Below, one piece after another: positions 33,671-42,412 of a stretch of 64,000 nt of DNA (the first letter of the stretch is position 1; each line of letters begins with the position of its first letter). The position numbers and the translations under genes were made by a program. The stretch covers positions 1-64,000 of the forward strand of contig NZ_JAAHHW010000026.1 in the NCBI RefSeq assembly GCF_010692325.1, in the 5' to 3' direction. The notes below the pieces were generated by a model. The model had not been told where the DNA came from, did no database searches, and worked only from the letters and a program-made list of their open reading frames with translations. This DNA is from Moorena sp. SIO3I8 (GTDB lineage: Bacteria > Cyanobacteriota > Cyanobacteriia > Cyanobacteriales > Coleofasciculaceae).

Positions 33671-33823
33671 GGTTGAATCTCCTCATCTGTTACCCTATTG
33701 TGGAAAATTCGGATCGGGATTATACTACCATTTGGGTTGAACCATGGCATCATTATTGCTTAAAGGTTGTATGAACAGGGCATGACTGAACTAGGGATAT
33801 AGTTTTTTTGCGATCGCACTCCT

Positions 33824-33856
33824 GAAATATAGTGCTATAGCGCAGGGCTATATTTC
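33824..33856. other. Hairpin in the divergent arginase-dhaK gap
   Basis: GAAATATAG (33824-33832) pairs with CTATATTTC (33848-33856). A second, imperfect pairing of AAGCAATGCTTATT with AATAGGCATTGCTTT spans about 33903-33954. The 412-bp gap should hold the promoters of both divergent units. I could not assign -35/-10 boxes with confidence. Confidence 0.4.
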
Positions 33857-34083
33857 CAAGCCAAAACAAATTGTAGTTTCAACAAAAGGGCGTTGAATCA
33901 TTAAGCAATGCTTATTTATCTCGTTGTGGGAGTGAGAATAGGCATTGCTTTAGACTTTTGATAGATAGAAGATCGGGCAACAGATGAGTAACGGGTGTAA
34001 GGGATGGCAGTATTGGTAGAAGGGGAAGTTGGGGCAATTACCCATCACCAATTACCCATGACCCATTACCACTGATATCAATC

Positions 34084-35157
34084 ATGAAAAAATTAATCAA
34101 CCATCCCGATAATGTTGTCAGAGAAAGCCTAGAAGGCATGGCTGTAGCCCATCCTGACCTGCTCAAAATTAATCTTGACCCCCCCTTGATCTACCGTGCT
34201 GATGCTCCAATATTAAATAAAGTAGCGATTATTTCCGGTGGTGGTAGTGGTCATGAACCCTTGCACGGGGGCTTTGTGGGTGCCGGAATGTTAGATGCCG
34301 CCTGTCCCGGTGAAGTGTTTACCTCTCCCACCCCCGACCAAATGCTAGAAGCTGCCAAAATAGTCAACAGTGGTGCAGGGGTTCTTAATATTGTCAAAAA
34401 CTATAGCGGTGACGTCATGAATTTTGAGTTAGCTGCGGAATTAGCTATCTCAGAAGGCATCCGAGTGCTCAATATCCTAATTGATGATGATGTAGCGGTT
34501 AAAGATAGCCTCTATACTCAAGGCAGGCGCGGGGTAGGGACGACATTATTAGCCGAGAAAATCTGTGGCGCTGCTGCTGCTGCTGGTTATGACCTCAAAC
34601 AACTGGCTAATCTCTGTCGCCAGGTTAATGGTAATGGACGCAGCATGGGTATGGCATTGACATCCTGCACCCCTCCTGCTAAGGGGAGTCCCATGTTTGA
34701 CTTGGGGGAAGCAGAAATAGAATTTGGGATTGGCATTCACGGGGAACCGGGAAGAAAACGAATCTGCCTCAAATCAGCAGATGAGATAACTGAAATGCTA
34801 GCGCTATCGATTCTTGAAGATTCTGCCTATAGCCGCAAAGTGCGAGAGTGGGATGAAGATAAAGCAGAATGGACAGAGTTAGAAATAACTGACCCCCCTT
34901 TTCAGAAAAGCGATCGCATTCTGGCATTCGTGAATAGCATGGGTGGTACTCCCCTGTCGGAACTGTACATTGTGTATCGCAAATTAGCCCAAATCTGTGA
35001 ACAAAAGGGACTAGAAATCGTGCGTAGTCTGATTGGTCCTTATATTACCTCTCTAGAAATGCAAGGCTGCTCGATTACCCTACTCAAAATGAACGATGAG
35101 CTAATTAAATTCTGGGATGCACCAGTCAAGACACCAGCCCTGCGTTGGGGACTATGA
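34084..35157 (+). CDS. dhaK: Dihydroxyacetone kinase subunit DhaK
   Basis: Binds dihydroxyacetone covalently through a histidine and presents it to DhaL for phosphorylation. 357 residues with [18 protein letters not shown] near residue 60, [21 protein letters not shown], and the substrate-binding histidine in [10 protein letters not shown] (about residue 220). The length is typical of the PTS-dependent K subunit, not of the longer ATP-dependent enzyme. It is followed by dhaL after 100 bases. The required phosphoryl donor DhaM is the fused protein at 24.9-27.7 kb. Confidence 0.96.
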   Translation: MKKLINHPDNVVRESLEGMAVAHPDLLKINLDPPLIYRADAPILNKVAIISGGGSGHEPLHGGFVGAGMLDAACPGEVFTSPTPDQMLEAAKIVNSGAGVLNIVKNYSGDVMNFELAAELAISEGIRVLNILIDDDVAVKDSLYTQGRRGVGTTLLAEKICGAAAAAGYDLKQLANLCRQVNGNGRSMGMALTSCTPPAKGSPMFDLGEAEIEFGIGIHGEPGRKRICLKSADEITEMLALSILEDSAYSRKVREWDEDKAEWTELEITDPPFQKSDRILAFVNSMGGTPLSELYIVYRKLAQICEQKGLEIVRSLIGPYITSLEMQGCSITLLKMNDELIKFWDAPVKTPALRWGL

Positions 35158-35257
35158 TTAATATGATATCTGGGAGCATCAGTATCGTAAAGCTTAGCTA
35201 ATTGCTAATTGCTCATTGCTACCCTGAGGCTCTCACCCCCTGACCCACTATGCCACT

Positions 35258-35905
35258 ATGGTAACGATAACTAAACATCAAATTCTACAGTGGTTACAAG
35301 CAGTCGCTACTGTACTAGAACAAAACAAGGACTATCTAACCGAACTTGATGCTGCTATTGGTGATGCTGACCACGGTATCAATATGAATCGTGGCTTTCA
35401 AAAGGTGATCACTCAGCTTCCTAAAGTGGCAGATAAAGACATTGGCAGTATTCTCAAAACCGTCAGCATGACTCTAATTTCCAGTGTCGGAGGTGCCAGT
35501 GGACCACTTTATGGCACCCTGTTCTTGCGCTCAAGTGCAGCAGTAGCAGGAAAGCAAGAACTGACAAAAGAGGATATGGTCAAACTATTCCAAGCAGCAG
35601 TGGAGGGAGTCGTCCAGCGAGGCAAAGCCAACTTGGGAGATAAGACCATGTTAGATGCTCTATCACCCGCAGCCAATGCCTTTGCACAAGCTGTAGATCA
35701 AGGAGACAGTATGCTAGAAGCCTTGCAACAGGCCGTCAACGCAGCAGAAGAAGGGATGAAAAATACTATTCCGTTGGTGGCTAAGAAGGGACGAGCCAGT
35801 TATTTAGGGGAGCGCAGTGCTGGACATCAAGACCCTGGTGCTACTTCAGCCTATTTGATTTTCCAGACACTGCTAGAAACGGGTAATACAGGGAGTAGGG
35901 AATAG
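35258..35905 (+). CDS. dhaL: Dihydroxyacetone kinase subunit DhaL
   Basis: The nucleotide-binding subunit, carrying a tightly held ADP that DhaM rephosphorylates. 215 residues with [17 protein letters not shown] (Mg-ADP ligands), [24 protein letters not shown] and the terminal [16 protein letters not shown]. The final residues (NTGSRE) are encoded by the start of a GGGAGTA heptamer array, so the C-terminus has drifted into the repeat. Together with dhaK and the DhaM fusion it forms a complete PEP-dependent system. Confidence 0.95.
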   Translation: MVTITKHQILQWLQAVATVLEQNKDYLTELDAAIGDADHGINMNRGFQKVITQLPKVADKDIGSILKTVSMTLISSVGGASGPLYGTLFLRSSAAVAGKQELTKEDMVKLFQAAVEGVVQRGKANLGDKTMLDALSPAANAFAQAVDQGDSMLEALQQAVNAAEEGMKNTIPLVAKKGRASYLGERSAGHQDPGATSAYLIFQTLLETGNTGSRE

Positions 35906-36048
35906 GGAGTAGGGAGTAGGGAGTAGGGAGTAGGGAATAGGGAGTAGGGAGTAGGGAGTAGGGAGTAGGGAGTAGGGAGTAGGGAGTAGGGAATAGGGAG
36001 TAGGGAGTAGGGAGTAGGAAATAGGGAGTAGGGAGTAGGGAGTAGGGG
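35888..36048. repeat. GGGAGTA heptamer minisatellite
   Basis: More than twenty tandem copies of AGGGAGT with AGGGAAT variants. The array starts inside the last codons of dhaL and provides its TAG stop. Confidence 0.95.
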
Positions 36049-36142
36049 TAAGAAAATTGACTTTACCTCATAAGTAGGAGAAACGCTCTAGTCAACTTTT
36101 AACTTTAGTAACTTATTAATAATTTAAGCGATCGCATCTTAT

Positions 36143-36362
36143 TGAAGGTCAACCTACCCTACGGGAACGCCAAAGGCGAACAACCTTCAACCTACCCTAC
36201 GGGAACGCCAAAGGCGAACAACCTTCAACCTTCAACCTACCCTACGGGAACGCCAAGGGCGAACAACCTTCAACCTTCAACCTACCCTACGGGAACGCCA
36301 AGGGCGAACAACCCTCCCTCAACCGACCCTAGGGGAACGCCAAGGGCGAACAGCCCTCAACC
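36143..36362. repeat. Tandem array of the GGGAACGCCAA(A/G)GGCGAAC family
   Basis: Five copies of CTACCCTACGGGAACGCCAA followed by (A/G)GGCGAACAAC, separated by one or two CCTTCAA units. The same family, in the opposite orientation, appears at 4640-4710. The core GCCAAAGGCG is an imperfect palindrome. Confidence 0.92.
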
Positions 36363-36539
36363 AAATTTGATAATCATGGCTTGCACCAGCTGAATAATTT
36401 CAAAGGTCACGAAGACGCTGAGAATAATTGTCACCAATTTATTCAGTATCGGTATGTTGCCATACCCAAACCAAGAAGCAACAAACTTGATTAACACCAT
36501 ACAAATGGCGCTAATGATTAAAAATTGCAGGAGTGCCAT
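36357..36539 (-). CDS. Small two-helix membrane protein
   Basis: 60 residues: MALLQFLIISAICMVLIKFV (first helix), a short polar turn FGYGNIP, then LVTIILSVFVTFEIIQLVQAM (second helix). Not a recognised family. It lies between a repeat array and the GH74-like gene, downstream in the same direction. Its composition is protein-like and unlike the repeat, but the stop sits at the edge of the array. A real small membrane protein is likely but unproven. Confidence 0.5.
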   Translation of the reverse strand: MALLQFLIISAICMVLIKFVASWFGYGNIPILNKLVTIILSVFVTFEIIQLVQAMIIKFG

Positions 36540-36661
36540 AGTTTTATTCCCTGATTAACACGAAACAAGTCAGTAATTTAGTGTATGCCCTATTCAATAA
36601 GGATTACCCGAATTACAAGGAAAATTTTATAAAAATCTGAGGCAATCAATCAAAATTAACC

Positions 36662-39010
36662 CTATTGTGATCCGTAGTATATTCCCCTACCATTGGTACC
36701 AATAAAAACAAGTCCAAACTCCTGCTTACTCGCCTCCATCACACTAGGTATATTGCCAATTGGTCGGGAGCGATCGCCCATCCGTCTCCACGTGCGTCCC
36801 ATGTCAAGGGACTGGAATATTCCTGGTTCTTCAGCACTGCTTTTGGCTGAGCTTGCTAAGCTTCCTCTAGCTTCCCGATTCCTAACCCCATTTTCGAGAT
36901 TGGGAAAATTTCCATCAATATTGCCATAAATATATAGTGCTGGAGTGTCGCTGCCCTGGGGTGCTTTACCAAAAGCAAATAGGTGAGCTCTGGTTACTGA
37001 AGGCAGCTTCACGAATGACTTACCGCCATCGGTAGAGCGATAAAAACCCTTGCGGTCTAGACTCAGCCAAATTTCGCCCTTAACCCCTGGCACCGTTTTC
37101 AGGGAATGCCAACCTTCATTGCGAAGTGAATCATTCACAATTTGAAAGGATGAGCCGCCATCATTGGAACGATAGACTTTGCCTTTGGCATAGTAATAAA
37201 ACGTATTGCCATCTACAGGGTCTGCCGCTAAAGATTGAGACCAATTCCATGGACCACCGGGACCATTGGGTAATCCTGAAACCTTTTGCCAGGTCAGCCC
37301 TCCATCCGTAGTGCGCAGGGGCTGACCTTGACTAACTGTCACAACAAATAAATTAGGGTTAGTAGCAGACATAGCGACCCGCATTGGCATCGTATTGTCT
37401 GGAAATGAAGCAAACTGTTGCCATGTCAGACCACCATCGGTGGAAGTGGCTCCAGTATAGGTTGAATTCCAGCGGTTACCACCAACCCGAACCATCTGCA
37501 AGGGTTTAGTTTCACAGTAAGCAATACTATAGGTATCCTGGAATGACTTACCAGGTTCCCCCAGACCAAGTCGTTGAGACGGGTAAGTATCTAATCCTTG
37601 GTTATGGTAGAAACCATCCACATCCGCCACCCCACTTACCAGTATCGGACCACGGGGTGGTGAAACCAGAGTGAACGGAACCACTTCCTCGTGTCCAGCG
37701 GCATAGTTAGTCCAAACAACGGGATTAGCATTAAGATCATCTGTCCGCCATACACCGTACCAATCCGTAAACCAAACTCTTCCCGGTACTTTCGGGTCAA
37801 ACTCCATAGCTGCCATATGATTGGCAAAAAATATCTTCGGCCACCAGGGAATAGTGTTGTTAGTAGAAGTCAGCTGCTGTTTCCAGGTAGCGCCGCCATC
37901 CAGGGAACGGTAGAATTTAGTTTTTTGTGTGCGGTTTAGGGCAACTAAGATATCCTCACGATTAGCAGGATTCACACTGAGCGTACCAAAAATGCGATTA
38001 GATCCCCCTGGTTTCATGGTTTTCCAGACACCATTGGCATACTTGTGGACTCCAGGATTACTGGTACTGGTGACGTAGAGGATATTCTTGTTTCCCACAG
38101 CCATGCGATTGACTGTTTTTGGGCTACCAGCTACCTGAGTCCAGCTGACCCCAGAGTCAGTAGATTTGTAGATGCCATCTCCATAGGGAGAAGCATACAC
38201 TAAGCCCGGTACCTGTTTATCAAAGACAATAGCTGTAATACCAATTTTGTTATCTGGTTTACCTGCAAAAGAGGTGACGTTTTCCCAGGTTGCACCAGCA
38301 TCCGATGATTTCCAGAGTCCATCTTCTCTAGAGCCGAAGAGGATAATATTGGAATTGAACGGATCAACGGCTAGTCTCTCTCCTAGCCATTTTTTCTTGT
38401 GGTTAGCCCCCATCTTGAGGTCTAGGTTCAACTTTGTCCAAGTTTGTCCTTTATCGGTAGATTTAAATAGTGTTCCTGGTTCAGCCCAGGGATATTTTCC
38501 AGCCGCAATATAGACAATAGTTGGATCATTGGGATCAACAGCCAGTGCTTCTCCTCCATAGTAATTACTCTGAGAGAGGGGAAAGTGTTCTGTCAGGGGA
38601 ATCCAAAGTTGCTTCCCCTCATCCCAACGATAGAAGCCACCAACATCAGTCCGAATATAAACTAAGTCTTTCTCCAGTGGATGGAGGTAAACACCAGTGA
38701 CATAACCACCACCTCCAATCGCTACATTAGTTGTTCCGAGGCGGATGTTGTTCTGGTATTTCCGAGAGCTAACTACCTCAGCGTGTCCTGAATTTACCTT
38801 AACGATATCAGTGACCAATACAATTGACCCGAGCATCATCAAACTAGTCAGGATCATCACTCCTAGAGTAACCCTTTGTCTAAACCAAGGGTTTGGTTGG
38901 GTAATAGCTCGAATCGGGTGATTGGCAATCCACTTAGCAAGGGTTAGCCCAATCGCAAAAATAAATAAGCCTAAAAGCACCCTGAGTGCGATCGCAAGCA
39001 AGTCAATCAT
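36662..39010 (-). CDS. Membrane-anchored BNR/Asp-box beta-propeller, GH74-like
   Basis: 782 residues. Two N-terminal membrane helices (about 1-25 and 47-68) are followed by a large extracytoplasmic domain with repeated Asp-box motifs: STDKGQTW, SSDAGATW, STDSGVSW, SLDGGATW, TDGGLTW, STDGGKSF and SLDMGRTW. The opening YVTGVYLHPLEKDLVYIRTD, the GERLAVDP motif and the ending GTNGRGIYYG are typical of GH74 xyloglucanase-type tandem propellers. The catalytic aspartates cannot be assigned with certainty, so it may bind rather than cut polysaccharide. It is the last large gene of the minus-strand polysaccharide run. Confidence 0.8.
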   Translation of the reverse strand: MIDLLAIALRVLLGLFIFAIGLTLAKWIANHPIRAITQPNPWFRQRVTLGVMILTSLMMLGSIVLVTDIVKVNSGHAEVVSSRKYQNNIRLGTTNVAIGGGGYVTGVYLHPLEKDLVYIRTDVGGFYRWDEGKQLWIPLTEHFPLSQSNYYGGEALAVDPNDPTIVYIAAGKYPWAEPGTLFKSTDKGQTWTKLNLDLKMGANHKKKWLGERLAVDPFNSNIILFGSREDGLWKSSDAGATWENVTSFAGKPDNKIGITAIVFDKQVPGLVYASPYGDGIYKSTDSGVSWTQVAGSPKTVNRMAVGNKNILYVTSTSNPGVHKYANGVWKTMKPGGSNRIFGTLSVNPANREDILVALNRTQKTKFYRSLDGGATWKQQLTSTNNTIPWWPKIFFANHMAAMEFDPKVPGRVWFTDWYGVWRTDDLNANPVVWTNYAAGHEEVVPFTLVSPPRGPILVSGVADVDGFYHNQGLDTYPSQRLGLGEPGKSFQDTYSIAYCETKPLQMVRVGGNRWNSTYTGATSTDGGLTWQQFASFPDNTMPMRVAMSATNPNLFVVTVSQGQPLRTTDGGLTWQKVSGLPNGPGGPWNWSQSLAADPVDGNTFYYYAKGKVYRSNDGGSSFQIVNDSLRNEGWHSLKTVPGVKGEIWLSLDRKGFYRSTDGGKSFVKLPSVTRAHLFAFGKAPQGSDTPALYIYGNIDGNFPNLENGVRNREARGSLASSAKSSAEEPGIFQSLDMGRTWRRMGDRSRPIGNIPSVMEASKQEFGLVFIGTNGRGIYYGSQ

Positions 39011-39175
39011 AGAAATAATAGATCAGCAACTAGGACAAGACTTCCCCAGTAACTCTACTAGTAGAGTACTTTAATAACCAACCGTACTATTTATAGCGAT
39101 TTATAGGGATTTATAGGATTTGTTACCCAGTTTTTCCTAAATCCTACACAATGCTCCTGTGTTTTATAGCTATTG

Positions 39176-39964
39176 CTAAGGCGTGGCCAAGAAATTCCAA
39201 GCAGAGTCTTCTTCACAGATTATTGTAAATTCCGTCTCACTGAGTGGAGCTAACCCCTCTAGCCAACTGTTAAGTTTAAAAATATTCAAACCACACTGGT
39301 TTACTAGCAAATTATACATCATACCTGGGGTTGTTTTATAATCAAACATGCCACTATGACCAAATTCAAAGACTAGGTAAGGCTTATGAGTTTTTAAGGT
39401 TCGGGTAGCACCTTTGAAAACCTGAAACTCTGCTCCTTCTACATCTACCTTAATGAAATTAACCTTGAAGTCAGCTTGAAGGATGTCATCAAGTTTTTGA
39501 GTTTTGATGGCAATGGATTCTGTTTGAGTATTGTTATAGCCCCAATAGCTGTAGTCTCTTTGTTTTAGACCACTGAGTGCTGGGGCATCAACAACATGCC
39601 AGAAGGTGCTTTCTCCCTCTAAATCACTCAAGGCAATTTGCCTAACATCAACCTTTGGGAATCGTTTTTGCAGCCGAGTAGCCAGCCGGGGCAGCGGCTC
39701 GAAAGCATAGTGCTCACCGAGGGGAGCCAGTTGGCATATTTTTGTCAACACACTCCCCATGTTGCCACCCACATCGATACAGTTTGAGGATTTGTCTAAA
39801 ATCCGCTTCATAATCTGATAGACATAGGTGTCATCTTGCCGGCTGGTCAGGATCTTTTGGCTAGGAGGCTTGATCAAATCAACAATACTTCTTGCCACAG
39901 TCTCAAACGCTGTGCCAATCAATAACTCTTTCAGGTTATTTTTTATCGTTAAAGGTAGATTCAT
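39176..39964 (-). CDS. FkbM-family methyltransferase
   Basis: 262 residues with the FkbM core: NCIDVGGNMGSVLTKI (SAM motif), YAFEPLPRLATRLQ, VRQIALSDLEGE, and the diagnostic FIKVDVEGAEFQVFKGA. These enzymes O-methylate sugars or small metabolites. Its position among glycosyltransferases suggests methylation of the exported polysaccharide. This is inferred from context. Confidence 0.9.
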   Translation of the reverse strand: MNLPLTIKNNLKELLIGTAFETVARSIVDLIKPPSQKILTSRQDDTYVYQIMKRILDKSSNCIDVGGNMGSVLTKICQLAPLGEHYAFEPLPRLATRLQKRFPKVDVRQIALSDLEGESTFWHVVDAPALSGLKQRDYSYWGYNNTQTESIAIKTQKLDDILQADFKVNFIKVDVEGAEFQVFKGATRTLKTHKPYLVFEFGHSGMFDYKTTPGMMYNLLVNQCGLNIFKLNSWLEGLAPLSETEFTIICEEDSAWNFLATP

Positions 39965-40086
39965 TGTTTAGCTGCGTATAAACCCTAACTTTTAATTTCT
40001 AGCCGAAAATAATGGGGGTTGAGGAGTTTTATAAACAAAGTTTTACACAAGCTTGACAAAGTGTTTGTAAAGCACCCTATCAAATA

Positions 40087-41100
40087 CTAAGCTTGCTCCT
40101 GAGAAATTCGGCGCTTTTGTGAAGCTCCTGTGGTTTTTAAAGCCACAGCTTCCATGTGCTGGTAAATAGTTTTAGGTAAAAGTCGGAGCAAATAAGCAGC
40201 AGCCCCCGTCAACAGAGTACGAAGGGGTTCCTCTAGCAAAATACGCCAGTAAGTCGCTAAAGCCTTATTAAACAATTCTGTTGCCATCAAGCCTTCGTTG
40301 ATGCTGAGTGCACGTCGAGCACCAAACCGTAAATAATAGGCGCGGGCTGGGTTTTCACATTCAGCAATTACCTCTGGAGCATAGGCACGTGTTTTCTCAA
40401 TCACCTTTTCTAGAGAGTTTATATGCTTGAGTATACTAGCTGAATGCCCTTGTGAATGAATACGATATAAAGTCAGCGGCTCTGGCAAACCTTCCATGTG
40501 CCAATCAGTTTTAATCGCCATGCGCAGCCAACATTCCACGTCTTCGACATTGTGTAATTTAGGATCAAAATAAGCATCCTCCGCAGCCTGATCCTCTCGG
40601 TATCGAATTGCTTCAAACACTTCTTGCCGAATCACTGGTGTTGAACCATTCCCAATGGGATTACGACACATGATATAATCTGTAGTTATATCTTTAGTTT
40701 TGGCTATTTGATAGATTCCTAACGGAGTTCCTGTTTCATCAATGAAGGCAGAATAGCTAAAACTGACGCCTACATGGGGTGATGTTTCTAGATGAAAAAC
40801 ATGCTTTTCTAGCTTTTCTGGAACCCAGAGGTCGTCTCCATCTAATAAAGCGATATACTTTCCTTGAGCATGGCGAATCCCAGTGTTTCTAGCCGCTGAT
40901 ACTCCTTGATTATCCTGACGAATAATTTTAATTCTCGGATCATTAATTTGTTTACAGATGTCGATACTGTTGTCAGGAGAACCATCATCAATGAGTAGCA
41001 ACTCAAAATTTTCATAGGTTTGGGCGAGCACAGATTCTACTGTAGCTGCTATGTAGTTTTCAACCTTATATACTGGAATAATTACCGATACTTTTTTCAT
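40087..41100 (-). CDS. Family 2 glycosyltransferase
   Basis: Adds a sugar from a nucleotide donor to a lipid-linked chain at the inner face of the membrane. The GT-A fold is plain: KKVSVIIPVYKVENYIAATV, LLIDDGSPDNS, NTGIRHAQGKYIALLDGDDLW (Asp-x-Asp-like metal site). The C-terminal third is helical with a membrane-proximal hydrophobic patch (TLLTGAAAYLLRLLP). The start is set at the ATG directly before KKVSV, and an ATG four codons earlier is equally possible. It is a close paralogue of the next gene (41251-42264). Confidence 0.92.
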   Translation of the reverse strand: MKKVSVIIPVYKVENYIAATVESVLAQTYENFELLLIDDGSPDNSIDICKQINDPRIKIIRQDNQGVSAARNTGIRHAQGKYIALLDGDDLWVPEKLEKHVFHLETSPHVGVSFSYSAFIDETGTPLGIYQIAKTKDITTDYIMCRNPIGNGSTPVIRQEVFEAIRYREDQAAEDAYFDPKLHNVEDVECWLRMAIKTDWHMEGLPEPLTLYRIHSQGHSASILKHINSLEKVIEKTRAYAPEVIAECENPARAYYLRFGARRALSINEGLMATELFNKALATYWRILLEEPLRTLLTGAAAYLLRLLPKTIYQHMEAVALKTTGASQKRRISQEQA

Positions 41101-41174
41101 ATACTCAAACATTGAAATTATTTTACCATGGTAGGAAATTACAACGTAAATAAATATAGGATTCCCAACTAGGG

Positions 41175-41210
41175 AAACCCTTATCGAATAATCTTACTCT
41201 ATAAGGGTTT
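41175..41210 (+). other. Perfect hairpin between paralogous glycosyltransferases
   Basis: AAACCCTTAT (41175-41184) pairs with ATAAGGGTTT (41201-41210), followed on the plus strand by TTAATTTTTAATTTTTAATT. It has the form of a plus-strand terminator, yet all neighbouring genes are on the minus strand. Confidence 0.45.
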
Positions 41211-41250
41211 TTAATTTTTAATTTTTAATTTTGAATTCCGCGCAGCGGTA

Positions 41251-42264
41251 CTAGTTTTGGAGAAGAGGCTGTTTTTTAACCTTTTTGAGCAGCTTAGAGA
41301 CAAGCAATTCAATTTGAGCATATATATACTTTGGTAATAACCAAAGTATATAAGCGGCTATTAAGGTTAAGATTGTTCGCCGTGGCTGTTCTAGTAGGAT
41401 ACGCCAGTGATTGGATAATGAGCGATGTATAAATGTCACAGCATCTGAACCTACTTTAAGACGAACCGCACTCCTAGCCAAGTACCGCAAGTGGTAAGCC
41501 CTAGAAATGTTTTCCCATCGGCTGGTCACTGTGGGAGCATAGGAACGGGTTTTTTCAATCATTTGTTCCAAGGACTCGAACTGCTTGAAGAGATTGGCTG
41601 ACAACCCTTGTGTATTAATGCGATACAGGGTTAGTGCTTCAGGTATTCCCTCAATTTTCCAGTCAGTTTGAATAGCGATGCGAAGCCAACATTCAATATC
41701 TTCAGCACGACGAAAGTTTTCATCAAAGTAATAATCTTCTGTAGGGCCGTAAACATTATCCTGATACTTAATTGTATCAAAGAGTTCCCGACGAACTACA
41801 GCAGCCGAACCGTTCCCGATCGGACTCTCTCGAAACAAATCAGATATAGTAATATTACTGAGCTTAGGCATTAGATAGGCACCCATAAAATTTCCAGCTT
41901 CATCAATCAAAGCAGAACGGCTAAAACTAATCCCGATATCTGGGAAGTTTTCTAAGTGTTCAATATGTCTTTCCAGTTTCTGAGGCAACCACAAGTCGTC
42001 TCCATCTAAAAACGCTAAATAATCTCCTTTGGCATGGCGAATTCCTGTATTTCGCGCTCCAGCAAGTCCCCGATTAGTTTGATGAATAATCTTAAGTCGC
42101 TGATCCGAGAATTCTTGACAAATTTTTATACTACTGTCTGGGGATTCATCGTCAATAATGAGCACTTCAAAGTTGGTATAGGTCTGCTCCAGAACAGACT
42201 GCACCGCTGCTGCAATATAGTTTTCAACTCCGTAGACTGGAATAATGACAGAAACATGTTTCAT
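41251..42264 (-). CDS. Family 2 glycosyltransferase, paralogue
   Basis: 337 residues from ATG 42264 (KHVSVIIPVYGVENYIAAAV). The same GT-A signature occurs: VLIIDDESPDSS, NTGIRHAKGDYLAFLDGDDLW, then AEDIECWLRIAIQTDW and a C-terminal hydrophobic helix TILTLIAAYILWLLPKY. It shares its whole architecture with the neighbouring gene at 40087-41100, which implies a tandem duplication followed by specialisation. The TTG at 42321 gives an unlikely Lys-rich extension. Confidence 0.92.
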   Translation of the reverse strand: MKHVSVIIPVYGVENYIAAAVQSVLEQTYTNFEVLIIDDESPDSSIKICQEFSDQRLKIIHQTNRGLAGARNTGIRHAKGDYLAFLDGDDLWLPQKLERHIEHLENFPDIGISFSRSALIDEAGNFMGAYLMPKLSNITISDLFRESPIGNGSAAVVRRELFDTIKYQDNVYGPTEDYYFDENFRRAEDIECWLRIAIQTDWKIEGIPEALTLYRINTQGLSANLFKQFESLEQMIEKTRSYAPTVTSRWENISRAYHLRYLARSAVRLKVGSDAVTFIHRSLSNHWRILLEQPRRTILTLIAAYILWLLPKYIYAQIELLVSKLLKKVKKQPLLQN

Positions 42265-42412
42265 TGTTTGAACACTGGTTTTAAAGATAAATAGTTTTGA
42301 TTTATTTTTTTTACTTACCAAAAAATCATAAAAAAAAAGATATAAATAGTTGAAACTGACAACTGACGACTAAAAATTGCTTCCTGAGCACTATCATATT
42401 CCCAGGAACTGA

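Noticed and set aside
36142-36393. 83-codon plus-strand frame through the GGGAACGCC array
   Set aside because: The product is a repeated STYPTGTPRANNLQP peptide generated by the tandem repeat.
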